A DNA stretch of 64,000 bases, from contig JBCAQO010000006.1 in assembly GCA_039111635.1 (NCBI GenBank), positions 1 to 64,000 of the forward strand, given 5' to 3'. The notes under the pieces are model-generated. The model was given only the letters and a program-made list of their open reading frames with translations, did not search any database and was not told the DNA's origin. The position numbers and the translations under genes are program-made. This DNA is from Heterobasidion occidentale (Eukaryota > Basidiomycota > Agaricomycetes > Russulales > Bondarzewiaceae). Shown here piece by piece: positions 30,362 to 44,082 of this stretch (its first letter is position 1; each line of letters begins with the position of its first letter).

Positions 30362-33300
30362 CTACGCGATAGCAAAGGCGCTGTCCACAGGATGTGGTTG
30401 TACTAAAGCGCACGGTGAATATGAAAACAGCACGAAGATGTTTCGCGTGCCGGGGCTCGGGGCCTTGAACGACAGTACGGACCGAAATCAAACGCCCGAG
30501 ATACGAACGAAAGCATGTCAACTAAACTTCGAACGCTGAACGACTCGCTACCTTCAGCTCGGTCACCCTAGAACTCGAGGTCCCGCGATCGATCTAGCTT
30601 GTCGAAACGAGGCCGCAATCGGATCATTCACCGAGAGGCACGTTTTGAACACGGAGCCTCCTTCAAAGCAATCGGAAACGATCGAAGCACGACGGCCGCA
30701 GCCTAGCACCGACAAGCAGAGGGCCAAATTCTGGAACCTGATTCCCGACCTTACATATGACAACTTCTGGGTCAAAGCATACGCATCGGCACGACAAGGG
30801 CACGCTGTCATATCGTTCGAGAATCAAGGGTCCAGCAAATGATGGACGTGGAGGTGGCGAGGCGTCTAATGGGTGATTCGGAGGCGCCCTCCACGCTGTC
30901 TCATCCAAGCTGCCGTCGATGGAAAGGCTGTGGATGAAACAGTGTCGCGCCCATCCAAATAGTCTGAAATTTGACAAAGTGCGCTCACGGTGTATCAGCA
31001 TGGAGCTGACTCCCCAGAATGTTGAGAGGATAATCAACTCGGCTGAGCGTTCCGACACTCTCGTTCCGTGTGTTCACTTTTTAAGTGACCGCAACAAGAG
31101 TGTATTATCCTATTTCTGTCAGTCCAGAATGTCAAGGATGTGGGATTTCTACAAACCATTGATTTGTAGTTGCTCTTGAATATTGAATCCGCAAGATATG
31201 CACTGGCGGAGTGGAGTCTAAAAAGACCGGATGTGGCGAGTGCTTTCTTTGGCGTGCTTTGGGGTTAGGGTCATAATCCAAGGTCTTCTGTCGACGATCA
31301 ACAGCTGTGAGCAGGCCTCTCCTTATTTTACTCTCTGGCATCGATATTTCTTCCGGATATTGACGTGGGAATAAACATCGCAGATCCTCTTCAAGTCCGC
31401 GTCGATTCCGCCAGCAGCAACCAATGGCTACTTCACCCAAATCCCGCGTGGTAGGCATCTTCCTCTTCTCGTGCCATGCACCAGGTCATACCAGACGAGT
31501 GGCGCTTTCAGCGAAGACGCAACGAAGCGAAGGAGGACCTATACTGATAGCTCAAGAGCAAAGATAGGCTGACAATACTGTTCACGGTCTATCGCGACCT
31601 TTCAAATTCGATGCTAACCTTCTCTGCCTGCTTTATGTCGACTTTGTAGGTCCATTTGAGCTTTATGGGCTAGACCTCCTTACCTTCAACCGCTGATGAG
31701 TTTTAAGTTTCGTCGCTCGATAACTTCGATCCATCCTCCATCCCTCTATCCAATCTCAAACACGCGGATCCCATATTCGTGGCTCTTCAGCGTGTCTCAA
31801 CTCGGCCGTCATCATAGGGCGAGGAACAGCGAGCCCGTAGTAGTCGATTCAATCCGTACTCTGGAGCCTCTTCAGGAGTTCTTGCTCGACTACGGCGCCT
31901 GTTCACATGGGATCTTTTTCTGAGTACTGACTCGGCTTGCTTACGCCTGCTGCTGAGGTCTTTAAATAAACACTCTGGCCTGATTCAAAAAAAGGTCGAT
32001 TTTGAGGGGTGGTATCAGATATATGTAACTGACTATTGGACGACATTTCAAGACGTCAGTTTTGAAGATCCTCAAAAAAGTCAGTTTTTGTCTCTTGTCT
32101 TTTAAAAGAATGACTCATGGAATCTGCGCACCTAGCCCGTTTGCTAACCACGATGAAACGCGTCTGTCTTCCTACCCCTTACCCTGCCACCCATCGTCCA
32201 CACTGCGGGTTTCAAACAACGCAGATTGGACGGCGACTAGCGCGGAGGTCATCTGTCAACCTCCCTTACAGCGCCTTTCATATGCATCCCTGCGCGATCA
32301 TCCTCGGGAGGCCTTCAAAGAACTCCCAGCCGTGACGGTGTGTATCGCCTTCGCTGTGTGCCGGTTGTCGTCGGATTACTCTCTCAGCGCCATCTTCTAC
32401 TCACCCTTATTACACCGTGTCCTGCATTTTCAACCAATGATTCTTCATGCGTGCGATCTAACGCGTCTTTGCACCTCGCAAAAACGCCATGGTGGGGCTG
32501 GATGGCTCCGTCGTGGCGGATGCGAATGGACGGACAATTGTATGCAAAGGGGCTTCTTCGAGGTCCGTGTGGTCGGCCGAAGCGTGTTCATAACGGGGAT
32601 ACTATTGTTAATCAGGGTATGTGGCGATGACAAGTTTCCATTGATAACATGAATAAGTCTGAGTTTGGCTTTTTGTTCCTTCCATAAATATCTTGCAGCT
32701 AGGGACGTACCCCACGACTCTTCAACTTCTTTCGAATGCTTTGTCGCCGAAACAAAGGTATTTCTGTCTTACCGAGACGGTCCGCACTCGACCGAGGTGA
32801 GTCCTTGCCTGACGCTCGGGGCTCAGGATGGTTGATATAGTGGTCCCCTTGCGGGCCAGAGAAGGGCCAGATGTGGGCGTGCGAGAGGTCACAAGATACA
32901 AGTGATCGCCCGATAGACTAGAACGCCTTCGTCATCGCATCGCTTTGAGTCCAAAGATAGCAAACTGCCGGCAGCTCCACACCTTCTATTTGCGCGCTCG
33001 GAGCGACAATCAAAAGTCAATTCTGGATGGCGCGCCTAAGACGCTGAACGGTGCTAGCCTATCCATGTATGTTCTGCATCCTCGTGCCAATGTTGAATCT
33101 GAATTGGACCTAGTCATCCCGGTCTTTTCGATATTCAGCAAGGTTAGCATACCCAAAACTGTCTGCCCCACGCGCGCCAGGAGACCTCCGCTCTCCGAGC
33201 ACTTCTGACGCCTGTGGTTTGTAACCCTGCGGCGGCCCTATCCTGCGCCTCACCGTCAGGGCCGCAGTACATGCGCATGAGTGTTGCTGATAGATGTCAT

Positions 33301-34436
33301 AGGTGGGCACAATTGTCTGCATACGTCGGGGAAACTACATACGTTTTACGTAGTTCCTGTTTATTTTTGAGATGTCGAAACAGAGCAATAGTCCTTATCA
33401 GCTAGGCATGGCGGAGATGTTCTGACTCGCGATGAAAACCCTACAGGCACGAGCCAACCATAGCCCCAGCAGATAGGTAGATGATAGATGACCTACACGC
33501 CATGGTTACGGCCATATGAAGCCAGTGTCACAGCGTCCTCTGTTGGACAAAGATATGACCTTTCGCAGCCTAAGTCACTGCCGGTTTGGACACTATGAAG
33601 TTCCCACTTAGTATAGCCATAGAATCGTGCCATTCAAAGTCGGACCCTATATTCAGCTTGAGAGCGGAAGAGCTGAGAAAGCCTACCTGAGGTTTCACAG
33701 ACACGCGAGCCTGCCAATACAATAAATTTATGGCTGGATGATGCACCAGTTCAAAACTACAACCCGAATGCATCTGCGATTTCGATCCTGGAAATAGAAG
33801 TTCGAACCCGATGCTTCCTGAGAGATTTCGGCATACAGGAACCTGGAGAAGCTCTTGCTGGAGTGTCAGAACAATCAACACCGGTCATCTGAAATCGGCA
33901 TCTCCAACTCAGTTCAACCTGGCTGGGGGGAGATGGAGAGCTTATATGATGTGCTGTTGGGGAAGATTGAATTGATGACAACGGGCATATGCATGAAAAG
34001 TGAGAAGACGTTGTTGGAACTTCGATTCCATTGTTTCGAGCCACGCCGCCGTTCACAGCGAGATTGTACCGAGAGTTGCTCCGACGAATGATCTTTAACA
34101 TACTAGTATAACCGACTGTGAAATTTCGAGTTAGTTGTGATGCACAAGTCTCGAGGAGGTTGACAGCTGCGTTCCAATAGTAACCCTAGCGCTCTCTGGA
34201 ACACCGTAGAATATCCCGATAAATATAAGTCTCAGTATAATGCATGGTGGAAAGGAAACGATAATTACATACAGAGCTATATATACATGTATCGACGTCT
34301 CGAAGCGTGTCCGCGGTTTTGTACACAATAATATGGGTCAGTAGAGTAAATGCGAGTGAATGTCATGATCCGATACCGAAGAAACGTGTCAACGCAATGC
34401 TAGACAAATAAAGAGTTGGAAAGGTCGACTCCTAGG
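30362..34436. other. Gene-poor region
   Basis: About 4 kb with ORFs of 60-200 codons on both strands. None carries a recognisable motif or joins across introns to a longer product. The longest (32062-32652, plus) has no convincing domain. I see no repeats or tRNA here. Confidence 0.4.
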
Positions 34437-36094
34437 CTACCAGAGAAATGGGCCCATAGCGGATACTATTAGTAGATATTCTATGCGGTCAGTAGTGGAA
34501 ATGAGCACGTCACGCCGATCAACGTCCATGCCCGTAACTAGTGGAGCTAGAGTTGGCATGGACTAGACTACTCGATCAGCAAAGCTCTGAGGACGCCTGA
34601 GACATCGATACATACATGTTGTTGTCATCTGTTGCATCTGAGCGACCGAAGTCCACGTTGCTCGAAGCATGCTGCGCTCGCGTTCGCTGGACGCAGACAT
34701 GGTACTCTCGCTGCCCAACCCGAGGTTGAAGGCCATCTTTGTTGCCATCTGGTGATGATCAGGTCAGGCAGCTTTTACATAGGGAGGAGCTAAGTGAATA
34801 GCCCACCTGGCTATACTCAACGCAACCTGGAAGAGATGAGTGGAATAGTAATTCCAAATCACAAAACGCTCACTGGACGTCCGACCGGCTTTATACTCTG
34901 TCCAGAAGAGGATGACTACAGCATGTAAAACCTCAACATATGGGGTTTCTGAATTGGCTGCGAGGAGACGCTGGAAGAATATGATTTATGCGCTCTGAAC
35001 TTCAAGGTTGACGGTGACTGATGACACACCTTTGCGACGTTACAATAAGCATCTGAGACTTGTGACACTCCTCTTGTCAAGACTTCAGGGTTTGTCGAAT
35101 GACTTGTACCAGGTTCTAAGCCGAAATTATGCAAAGGTCAAGATGGGGGCGTACCGGGAACTGATGGCAGCGATGCTATTGGCAAGTATTGGGGATAGAG
35201 AATTATTGTATAGGCGCCTCGAAAGATCTTCGTATTGAAGGAATGGAAAATTGCGCTCGAAGTTATTGCAGAAAACGCCCAGCAGATGAACCATGAGATT
35301 AGGATTAGGGAGGTTAGGCTGCCGAGGGTCGAACAGACCCGCGGACGACGTAGATGAACGGCCGGAGTATGTAGTGGATAGGTCTTGAGGAAGGCCTGTT
35401 GACGATGCATATGATGCATAATCATTGGGGTTGCTGCCAGAATGTGAGAGTGGGGACGATGCATAATGCGGTCTAAACAAATTCTTCAGATGCACCAGGA
35501 ACTGGGATAGGACGACGGTTACGATACCTGTCGTATACAGACTTCGAGACTTCAGGTGGCTCAGGTGAGAGCCACATACTCGATGTTGATTGCGCAGAGG
35601 CACCACGGGGCGCTGGAGTGGGGGAGAGATAGCGCAATTGGTGAACAGAATCCAACCGGGCAGAGTGTGTACTACCAGGGTACCAGCTATGGCCATCGGT
35701 AGGAGGACTTTCATAGGCGCGGTGAGACGATGACACGACTGATTCTTCTCCTGATCCCACACTGGGCGTCGAAGACCGCCGAGCGTGACTTGAAGAGGAG
35801 CCGCCGGTCGATCCGGTAACGATACGACTGCGCTCAGCGAAGTAGCGCTCTCTATCGCGGAACTGACAGTCCACGCTTGCCGTCTCGCAAGCCTCGCACT
35901 TGCCATCGGGGAGTTTGAGCTGAACACATTTGATCTTCTTCAACCGACTGGTGATGGTGCGGCTCAGAAAGCTTTCAGGGATGGAAAGCAAGGGATGGAA
36001 CACACCAGTTATCGCAGGAAGTGACTAGCCTTGGCCGTTTCTTCTGTGTTTGCGCGAGGTGGGGCGACTCCAAAACGAATCGTAGATTATCCAT
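34437..36094 (-). CDS. Zn(II)2Cys6 fungal transcription factor, C-terminus uncertain
   Basis: Exon 36006-36094 starts MDNLRFVLESPHLAQTQKKR. Its splice to 35947 completes the binuclear cluster CDNCRLKKIKC, then CEACETASVDC, with RDRERYFAERSR following. A Ser/Pro-rich linker leads, through a 49-bp intron near 35520, to FLVHLKNLFRPHY. The fungal-TF middle homology region then follows: FCNNFERNFPFLQYEDLSRR, GVSQVSDAYCNVAK, LHAVVILFWTEYK, and YSQMATKMAFNLGLG. The last exon I can follow is VTGMDVDRRDVLISTTDR, ending at 34437-34439. That gives about 400 residues, roughly half of typical relatives, so the gene may be truncated or continue through an exon I missed. The join after AAISSRYAP (about 35140) is not resolved. 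Confidence 0.7.
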
Positions 36095-37753
36095 ATCGTA
36101 GGGAGCGAAATAGAGCGTAGGGTGGAATGCCCGGAAGTAAGTCCAAAGGAAGATGATGACGAGGAAGCATTTTAAAGCGCATCACAAAAGGCTTAGAGAT
36201 CTTGATCCATGCGCGGCAAGTCTAGGGTTGGCGGAGTTGGACTTTCTTTCCCAGTGAGCCCGGCGCAGCAAGCCCCCAGGGATGTCTAATTGGTGCTTCT
36301 ACCCAGGATCAGCCGTACCTTGCGACCAGATCCGACACACACGGGTGCCCTTGCTGCATCGAATAATTACAACGGGTCTACAAGACACCTGGCGTCGCCT
36401 CAGCCAGACACTCTGAGTCGCCTCACCAGCGCCTGTCCGGCGCTTTCAACAAGGGCATCGGCCTGGAAGCTTTAGCGAGTCTGGCACCATACTTGCTCAG
36501 GACCGTGACTCACCAGTACGGGCTGTACATGCTGACCCATCCGATCCCGATACCGCGGTGCACCTCTGACCATCCACGCACGGGCGACGCGGCACGCACA
36601 TCTGACCCAGACGCTTGAGAGATTGTGTCACCAGGCAAGTCAGGCCCCCACAAACCCTTGCTCGGCGGGCCTAGTCCGTGATCTCGATATCGCACAACAC
36701 AGCCGTCAAATCTGTAAGTTTGCTACAGGCAATGATCTGCGGCATCGGACGGCATTGTGCGGCAGCGTATTTGCTTCCGTCCTTTCGCTTCTCTGCATCT
36801 CGTATTCCTACATGTCCCGATGGAGCAACGAAGAATCCCTCAACACTGACGTATTATATCCACGTGCCTACCATGGGTTCGAGAGCTCAGTCATTCAATG
36901 CAAAATTTCAAAGCCGGCCTTGAGATACGCGGGACAAGCTCTGAATCGAGCGCAGATTGCCTTCCGATTAAAATTAACATCGTCGCGGAAGCGACAAAAT
37001 TAAAAAGAGCAGCCGCGGAGGTCTGGCTTGAGATCACTACACCCGACGTAGGTGGCGACTTTTGACGAGGTGAGGGTGGGTTCACTAGGGATGACGCCGC
37101 CGGAGAAAGAGCCCGCGCATATGGAAAATAACGCCAACGTCCTCCGTACCTTTCCATTCTCTGGCTTTCTCGACCCTCATGTCGGCTTGAGTTTCTCCGT
37201 GCAGCCCGCGAACACCCACAAGGCCTGCGACATTGCTTTTAACTCCGGCGGACCTCGGAGTTGATTTATCGTCACTATACGCCGTAAACAATGCGCGCTA
37301 CAATCGATCGAGGCGACGCTCGAAATAACCACTTCGAATCACGGTGTAAAGGGCAAACCGGGATGTTCTCTGCTTTCATTCAATAAAATGACCCTTGCGC
37401 AAATTGAGATGGCGTCAGCGCCAAAATCGATCGATTTAACGCCTGTTGGCCGCGGGGAGCATGCATGCGCTTGAGCCACCGATTCGGGATTGAAGCGATC
37501 ACAATGAGAGGTCGGGATAGATTTCATGGCCTTCGTCTACGTGTAATGGATTATAAAGAAAGTTAGATACACTTAGCAATGTCGGCCAAACATATATCAC
37601 CAGACCGAGTCTCCGTAAACACCGTCGAGAACCTCACCAACCGTTGATAAGCAATGGGTATGTTACAGATCATGGGTTAGGGGATATCGTACCTATCCTC
37701 ATCCCTGCTTGCGAAGGTTCATCATCAAAATGGCTGTGTGTGGGAGGGAAAGA
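36095..37753. other. Intergenic region, promoter of the Zn2Cys6 gene
   Basis: No ORF with a recognisable product. The region directly above 36094 should hold the transcription factor promoter. The part near 37570-37753 is the 3' flank of the transporter gene. Confidence 0.4.
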
Positions 37754-40060
37754 TCATCCTCGATGACGATGGCCGTCTTCAGAAGAATAGCGATACTCAT
37801 CCTCTTGACCATCAGCCGAGAACAAAACAGGAGCGCCGCGACTCTCTGTGCCTTGTCGATCGTCCTAAGTCAAACGTTTGAGCATCGTTAAACCCATTCG
37901 TGCATATAGCAAACTCCCATGTGGAAAATGATGCTTGGCGGATCAACAAACTCACCCTATCGAATTGCTCCGTACTCGATAAAACGAGGGGAGCAGTCTC
38001 GTGGCTGGAACCAAGAAGAGAACCGTCTTCCATGTCAACATCCCCGTCTGAAACTGGATTTCCATGGGCATCCAGAGGTACTGAGGAATCCATGGACTTT
38101 CGGTACTTGTGGTACGTGAACAAGCCGATACCTGAACGAAGACCAGAAAGGGTGAGTTGCGGCAGGGCGCCAAGCCGCGCTGCGCTTTAGCGCACGCAGG
38201 AAAGAGGAAAACGCACCACATATCGTAATTGCGACGCCAGTAATGTTGAGAGGTGTGAGCTCATCACCGAAAACCCAGGCCGAGATGGTGATAGTAGTAA
38301 CTTCTTTTGCTATCCCGGCGATCGACATGGGAACAACTCCAATTCGTTGTATGATGCTATTGGACAGCACGTCGACGAATGTGAACGACAGAAATCAAGG
38401 TTTAAAAATGAGATTTTACACGCACTAATACTCACTCAAGACCATACTAAAAGCCAAGACACCAGGTATGAAGAGGGAGACGATTGTTGTGAGCGTCTCT
38501 GTCAAGCCGCTCAAAAATCGGCTTCGAAACAACGTCGTCCAGCTCTCCACAGCGAGGCTGACAATTGCTAGTGACACACCCATTACAGGAGACAGCCAAA
38601 AGATAGTCGCGGCAGGGTTATCCAGCCCCATCTTTTTATTTTTGAGAAGAACTTGCGTGAGACTCCAGCGCAAGCCACCAGATGCGCTAGCTGAGAGAAC
38701 TAGGATGAGGCCGGAGAGAACGAAGTGGGTCTCAGTCGCAACCATCAGGAGAACACCGATGAAGATGAGGAAGATGACGCCGACTAGGCGGTATGAGAAC
38801 TTTTCGAGGCGGAAAAGGAAGGCGAAGAGAAGAACGAAGATAAGGGAAGAGGATTTGCACATAGCTGTGAGGAAAATGACCGTACATGTTAGCTGACGAC
38901 GACCCCTGAGAAATCCGGTGCGTGAGTGCTTCTTTAGCACTTACTATAGAACGAAAGGGTGATTGTTTTGAGGGACAGATTCGAAAGACCAATGTCCAGA
39001 CCGGTCAGGATGCCTGTTGGGACGGCTTTGCATCTGAAGGAGAACCATACATTAGTACACATTCGAACCACCTCCAGACAACTAAAAATGAGATTGATAA
39101 CACCGAACCCAACCACATCCAAGCAATCACAAATACTGGGTCTGCAACGCGACTGCAGAGAACAAGGACAAAGCAAGTCAATATCAACACCTATTTTCTC
39201 AATATCCCTTCTCGAGCACAAATGGGAAGATCACCAGGTATAGACAACAACAACACCGGGAGTTCGAAAAAGCTGGACCTGCGACACGGTATTAAGACCG
39301 AAAGCGTCATCCTCCGCTCAAGTCGTCGTTACGAGTTCGGTGCACGATTGGATTCAGCTGGACCAAGAGCATGTCTGAGATATTCGGCATGGCACTGGCA
39401 TTCAAAAGCTCCGCGGAGTTCGACCCCTCGCATTGCGCGATACTAGCATCAAACCGAATAAATGCGATCGCTAAGATCTTTAACTAGTTAGAACTAGTGA
39501 GAGTGTGCGTCTGAACACATGCACTCGGTTTGGTGTAGAACCTCACTACGCCGACGGCGGACACTCCGGATTTCATGCCATGAAAGTGCGCAGAAGAAAT
39601 ATAAATAGGTTCGTTGACTCACCCATAGTCAGCACGGGATGGAACGTGTTTTGGGCGAAATCGTCGAGGCCAACCGTATCGCATGATCGCAGCGAAACAG
39701 AACTGAAAGAACATCTGAACTGTCGTCGCAAAAAGGGGATATGGAAAGGCAAAGTGGTCCGCAGAGAACATCCATTTGTTATACAGGGATATAACAATCG
39801 CAAATGTAAACCTGATCACATCCAACACCAAAGACAATGCAGTGTATCAGTGCTCCGTTGGGACCTCATTCATGGGCGACGCACCATGATGCTATGAAAG
39901 CAGCATTGATGACGGCATTCCTCCACCAAAGACGTTTCTTTTCTAGAGAATCAGCGAAGTGTATATCTGTGTTGAGAGTTGACTGAAGTCCGTTGAGGTC
40001 GTCTAGAGTGTACTCGGGAGGGTATTCAGGAGGCCCGTTCTCGTCATGAAGACCGGACAT
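37754..40060 (-). CDS. Triose-phosphate-transporter-family (YMD8-like) nucleotide-sugar transporter
   Basis: Start MSGLHDENGPPEYPPEYTLD, acidic and cytosolic. Splicing then gives ASWFTFAIVISLYNKWMFS, FPYPLFATTVQMFFQFCFA, LDIGLSNLSLKTITLSFYTM, CKSSSLIFVLLFAFLFRLEK, LVGVIFLIFIGVLLMVATET, GLRWSLTQVLLKNK, IIQRIGVVPMSIAGIAKEVT and TPLNITGVAITIC, then YHKYRKSMDSS. This is the ten-helix drug/metabolite topology of the TPT (PF03151) family, with the Lys-Thr and YNKW motifs. The acidic tail after the last intron (DDRQGTESRGAPVLFSADGQ, stop at 37754) is cytosolic. Yeast YMD8 is a putative Golgi transporter of this family; the cargo is not known. Splice phases agree where checked. Confidence 0.8.
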
Positions 40061-40615
40061 GAAGTCGAATGTAGCAATCGTGGGAATATCATTCTCCTCT
40101 CAAGTCTTCGGCTTGTTCGGCACGCGAAGTGCAACACTGTGACTTCAACAGAGGCAACCCGGAAATGGTCTGGACAGATCAGCCTTGTCCAAGAACGCTT
40201 TTAATATCCTTGCACAACGGGATAGAAGGGCTATACATATAAGTACACATTGCAGCCAATGGCCTGTCACAAGTCATCTCAGGTTCTCAGCGACTCGGGC
40301 GTTGCATGCGTGTATTCGAGCAGCAATCATATCCTCGGGAATTTTCCGATCCATCGAGACAGCACAAGCGTACAAACGAAGCGATATGCGGATGTAGAAG
40401 ATTGTAAATACTTCGCAATAAACGAGGTGTTCAGACGGAACGATGCAGGAATCAGGCAAAGAGTACTCACTGCTCATCATGTTATGATGCATATGTAGGG
40501 TCAGGATGGGCCTAGTTTTTTCTCGTCTTGCGGGATTTGTACGGTGAGACCCAGTTCTGTTGTGAGGGCACTCGAGGGATTCAGGTGTTTAGCTTCTCGC
40601 CTGTGAGGCCGTCCA
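40061..40615. other. Intergenic region
   Basis: It holds the promoter of the transporter and the 3' flank of MED31. No gene seen. Confidence 0.5.
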
Positions 40616-41034
40616 TCAATCAGCATGTTGTTTTGACGAGCCCCTCTCATACCATGTCCTCCAATGGTCGAATTGCTTCTGGTTCAGATATTCCCTCCAT
40701 TCGTCCTTCCCTATCTCTGCTCTGAATTGAGCATGCTGTAGGAGTTCTAGGTGATGCAGAGCGTGCGGGTATCTAGAGGGCGGTAGGTCAAAATTAACGG
40801 ACTAGTAAACAAGGGAAATTCGAGTGACAGAATGAAACGCGCGTAGTCCTTTGCTTTCCAGTACTGGAGGTATTCTAAGTAATTGACGAAGGCGGGTTGG
40901 TTGAGGATGCCTTGCTGAGACAACGAGTGAAGGTAGAAAGGGTTGGCGAGAGCTTGCACGAACTCCAGCTCAAGCTCAAAGCGAGCTCGATTGGAAGATT
41001 TTGTGTCCTGTGTGTAAGCAGGAGATTGGCTCAT
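40616..41034 (-). CDS. MED31: Mediator complex subunit 31
   Basis: Exons 40829-41034 and 40616-40772 give 363 bases, 120 residues, which is the usual MED31 length. The SOH1 signature is clear: RARFELELEFVQALANPFYL, HSLSQQGILNQPAFVNYLEY, YWKAKDYARFILYPHALHHL, then EWREYLNQKQFDHW. MED31 is part of the Mediator middle module linking activators to RNA polymerase II in the nucleus. It is divergent from the deubiquitinase gene at 41216, with 181 bp between starts. Confidence 0.95.
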
Positions 41035-41215
41035 AGATCAACAACTTGCTACCAGTATGTGATACCGGTATGTGATCAGGGCTCAGGAGGCAAGGTACAG
41101 AAATTCAGAAATCCAGAAATCAGACGCGTGTGTCAGAGGCCACGTGCGAGGTGACGCGTCGCGTTTGCTTTCGAAGTGCCACTGAAATTTCTCTTCCTTC
41201 ACGAAGCAACCAACG
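41035..41215. promoter_or_regulatory. Compact bidirectional promoter, MED31 / UCH37-like
   Basis: It is 181 bp between divergent start codons. No TATA box is clear, as is usual for housekeeping pairs. Confidence 0.5.
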
Positions 41216-42433
41216 ATGTCTGGCGAAGATGATTCCAGCGGTTGGCAACTAACCGAGTCTGATCCTGGAGTTTTCACGTACGTTCACCCTTTAATGAGCA
41301 CAAAGAATACCTGTTCACTCATGATCTCAGCGAGCTGTTGAAATCCCTCGGTGTTCCCCTCGTTTTCGATGATCTGTATTCTCTCGACGCCGTCTCGCTC
41401 GCTCCTCTGAGACCAATCCAAGCCCTCATATTTCTTTTCAAGTGGCTTCCGGGTACTGGAGAGCCAGCCAGTACTGGTGGCCAGTACGATGATGAATTTC
41501 CCGGGTTTTTCGCCCATCAAGTGGTCAACAATGCCTGCGCAACCCTCGCTGTACTCAACGCGCTCGGGAACATCCCTTCTTTGACCTCAGGATCGCAGCT
41601 CTCGATCTCATGAACTTTACCGTTGGGATGGACCCGCAAACACGCGGCATGGTTGTTACTAGCGCAGACTGGCTTCGCGAGGCGCATAATGCACTAAGCC
41701 CTCCTTCCTCAATATCTCTCGATGGCCTTAATCTACCGAAGACAACAGAAGATGCGTACCACTTTGTTGTTTATATTCCATTCATGGGCTCGGTATATGA
41801 GCTTGACGGGCTCAAGAGATCGCCCATACGACATGGTGCCTATGAAGAGCACGGCGAAGGATGGGTCAAACGGGCTAGGTGAACCTTTCAGCCATTGATC
41901 GTCTTGATTATCCTGTCACTAAAAGCTAAATCGTGGTAGGGAGGTCATCGAAACACGTATTTCGACTTATCCAGCCGGAGCGGTCAGTCAATTCTTTAGC
42001 CTCGCATGTTCGTCAATTAAGTTTTTCTTTTCTCGCGAATAAGCTTGAATTCAGTCTTTTGGCGCTTCATACCGATACTCTACCAGCTCTTGAAGCTCAA
42101 CTAGTTCAGGTCCAGTCATCAGGCAATGACCTTGCCGTGCTCGAGCTCTCTCAACAGATATCTAACGAGAAAGCGAAGCGGGAAAGATGGGCAGTAAGTT
42201 TCCCCTCTAATCCACCGTTGCGTTCATGTTGATCAATTGACAACAATTCGTTTTCACCTAATCAGTTTGAGAACAGTATGCGACGCCATAACCATGTCGG
42301 ACTCATTCACGCACTTCTGCTGGCACTTGGTAAGGGAGGGCAGTTAGACGCTGCGTGTGATTATGCACGGACGACCATGAAGCAGAGGATAGATACACGG
42401 AGAGCAAAGGGCCAGTCTATGGAGGATGATTAG
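41216..42433 (+). CDS. Ubiquitin C-terminal hydrolase, UCH37/UCHL5 type, with an apparent 1-bp deletion
   Basis: Exons 41216-41277, 41331-41878, 41940-41982, 42044-42193 and 42266-42433 encode about 323 residues. Catalytic residues of family C12 are all present: oxyanion Gln in FFAHQVVNN, Cys in NNACATLAVL, His in EDAYHFVVYIP, Asp in YELDGLKRSPI. The C-terminal ULD-like helix is present (HVGLIHALLLALGKGG, YARTTMKQRIDTRRAK). UCH37 trims ubiquitin chains at the proteasome through Rpn13 or acts in INO80. The exons sum to 971 bases, one short of a multiple of three. The frame is lost near 41603 (text CTCTCGATCTCATG), between GSQLS and LMNFTVGMDP. A missing G there would restore it, so either a base undercall or a young pseudogene. 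Confidence 0.85.
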
Positions 42434-44082
42434 GTGATATTCAGTAAGTCAGTCAGACCCTCGCGCGTACACACTTGGGGCTCATGCACCTCCGAAAATT
42501 CAAGATCTTGGTCGCCGACTGTGTGAGGTCGACGTATATGTAATCGCATATCTGTATGTCTCCTGACGGGATTAATGTGATCTCATGAGATCCTCCATAA
42601 ATGGTCCGAAGAGTTGTGGCGACTCATCCTGAAAGTCTCGGATCTCGCTCAAGTGGCAACCCCGTCTGGATGTCGTCGTAATGACAAGAACGGCTTTCCG
42701 TGACCTTCCGTCTAAGTGGAACATATGTAAGTAATTCCGCCTTGCTCGATCAAAGATCCTTGATGCCTCCCGAATCACAGAAACTTGCGCTGTAACCCTG
42801 CAGTGTGTGACGTACCGTTGGCATGTTCCTTGTTCTGCTTTGGGCATTTCCAATAACGACGTGTGGGTCCTATGTTTCACCTCTCGTGGGTCCAAAACGG
42901 CGATAACAGCTTTCGGCTTTTGTAGTAGTTAGCCACATTTGGCCAAAGGTCAGTACGGAATAGCATCTCCTGACCCGTCTTAACCCGTCTTCGTATTACC
43001 CGAGCGCAGGCCTTCGGCCTGAGTCAGGCGCACGAGCGGTTCTCAACGGAAGAAACCGTCTTGACCATGGGGTTTCGCACGGGGGGGTGCCTTTCTCCGA
43101 TTCTCCGCTCTGAACGCCGGTGCGTGATCACGTTGATCTGTCTACACCACGTGGATTCGTTGAATTTAACATAATGCTTGAAACATATTTGAGGAGACAT
43201 GTCTCGGGAGTGTAATTAATTTCCTTCATGGTAGGCCGCCTGCTATCATGGTCTTCTGCGAGCGCGAAAGCGCAGACAAACCGGTTTCAAACCCCCGTGC
43301 GTAAATATGAGTAAGACGAGAGTTGTTGGCTCATGATCACTAAGAGCGTTGCACTATTTGGAACCTCGAATCATTTCCCACCAGATTCAGCATGTTTCCA
43401 AACTTGTAGACCTATATCCAGATGCCGGCCCCTGCACGCGGTTCCGAGTGACGGGATCCCGGACTTCGTGAAGGCATTTCGCATGAGGACTCGAAGTTGT
43501 CCGACTTGTGCAGGCCTTCCATCTCTCCACGGGGATATTTGTGATAGAAGTCGAATGTCAGATCTCATCATGCAACTTCGACCCTGGCCTTCTTGCGAGT
43601 TCCTTGACTCTTTCCCCAGTCAGAATCCGGCGCTCTCGATCACGACTTACACATTCCCGCAGCACTGTTCATTGTCTGGTATGTCTTATTCATGTTAAAC
43701 ATGAAATGCAGGGAACGCAGGTCTTCATCAATATCCCGAGGTCGATTCGGCGCCTGGGCCTGCTGCATCTATTTGGTCTACGGCGTGATCCACATTGATT
43801 TTCGACACGACTCGCAAAATCAATAAGCTAGACAATCATAGCAGATGGCGGTCTTCTCAAAAATGGGTAGGAAGCTATCGTAGCTTTCAAAAGTTAAGTC
43901 ACTGAACCGCGCTAAAGATCTAAACTGAAGTCGGGACCCGTTCTCCTCTTACATATCATTCAATCATTCCGGAAGAGATCACGGGGCCAGCACAAAGTCG
44001 GCACACAAGTAGACACAAAAAAGAGGTTTTACACTTCACCGAGAAAGATTCAACACCCTTGTAGCTAATTTAGTGAAATAGA
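42434..44082. other. Region without a supported gene
   Basis: Short ORFs only. A small hairpin (CAGGCCTTCGGCCTG) lies near 43010. GTTTCAAACCC near 43287 resembles a tRNA B box, but no acceptor stem or A box pairs with it. Confidence 0.4.

Noticed and set aside
33780..33830. tRNA gene suggested by a B-box-like GTTCGAACCC
   Set aside because: No A box, acceptor stem or anticodon arm could be folded around it.
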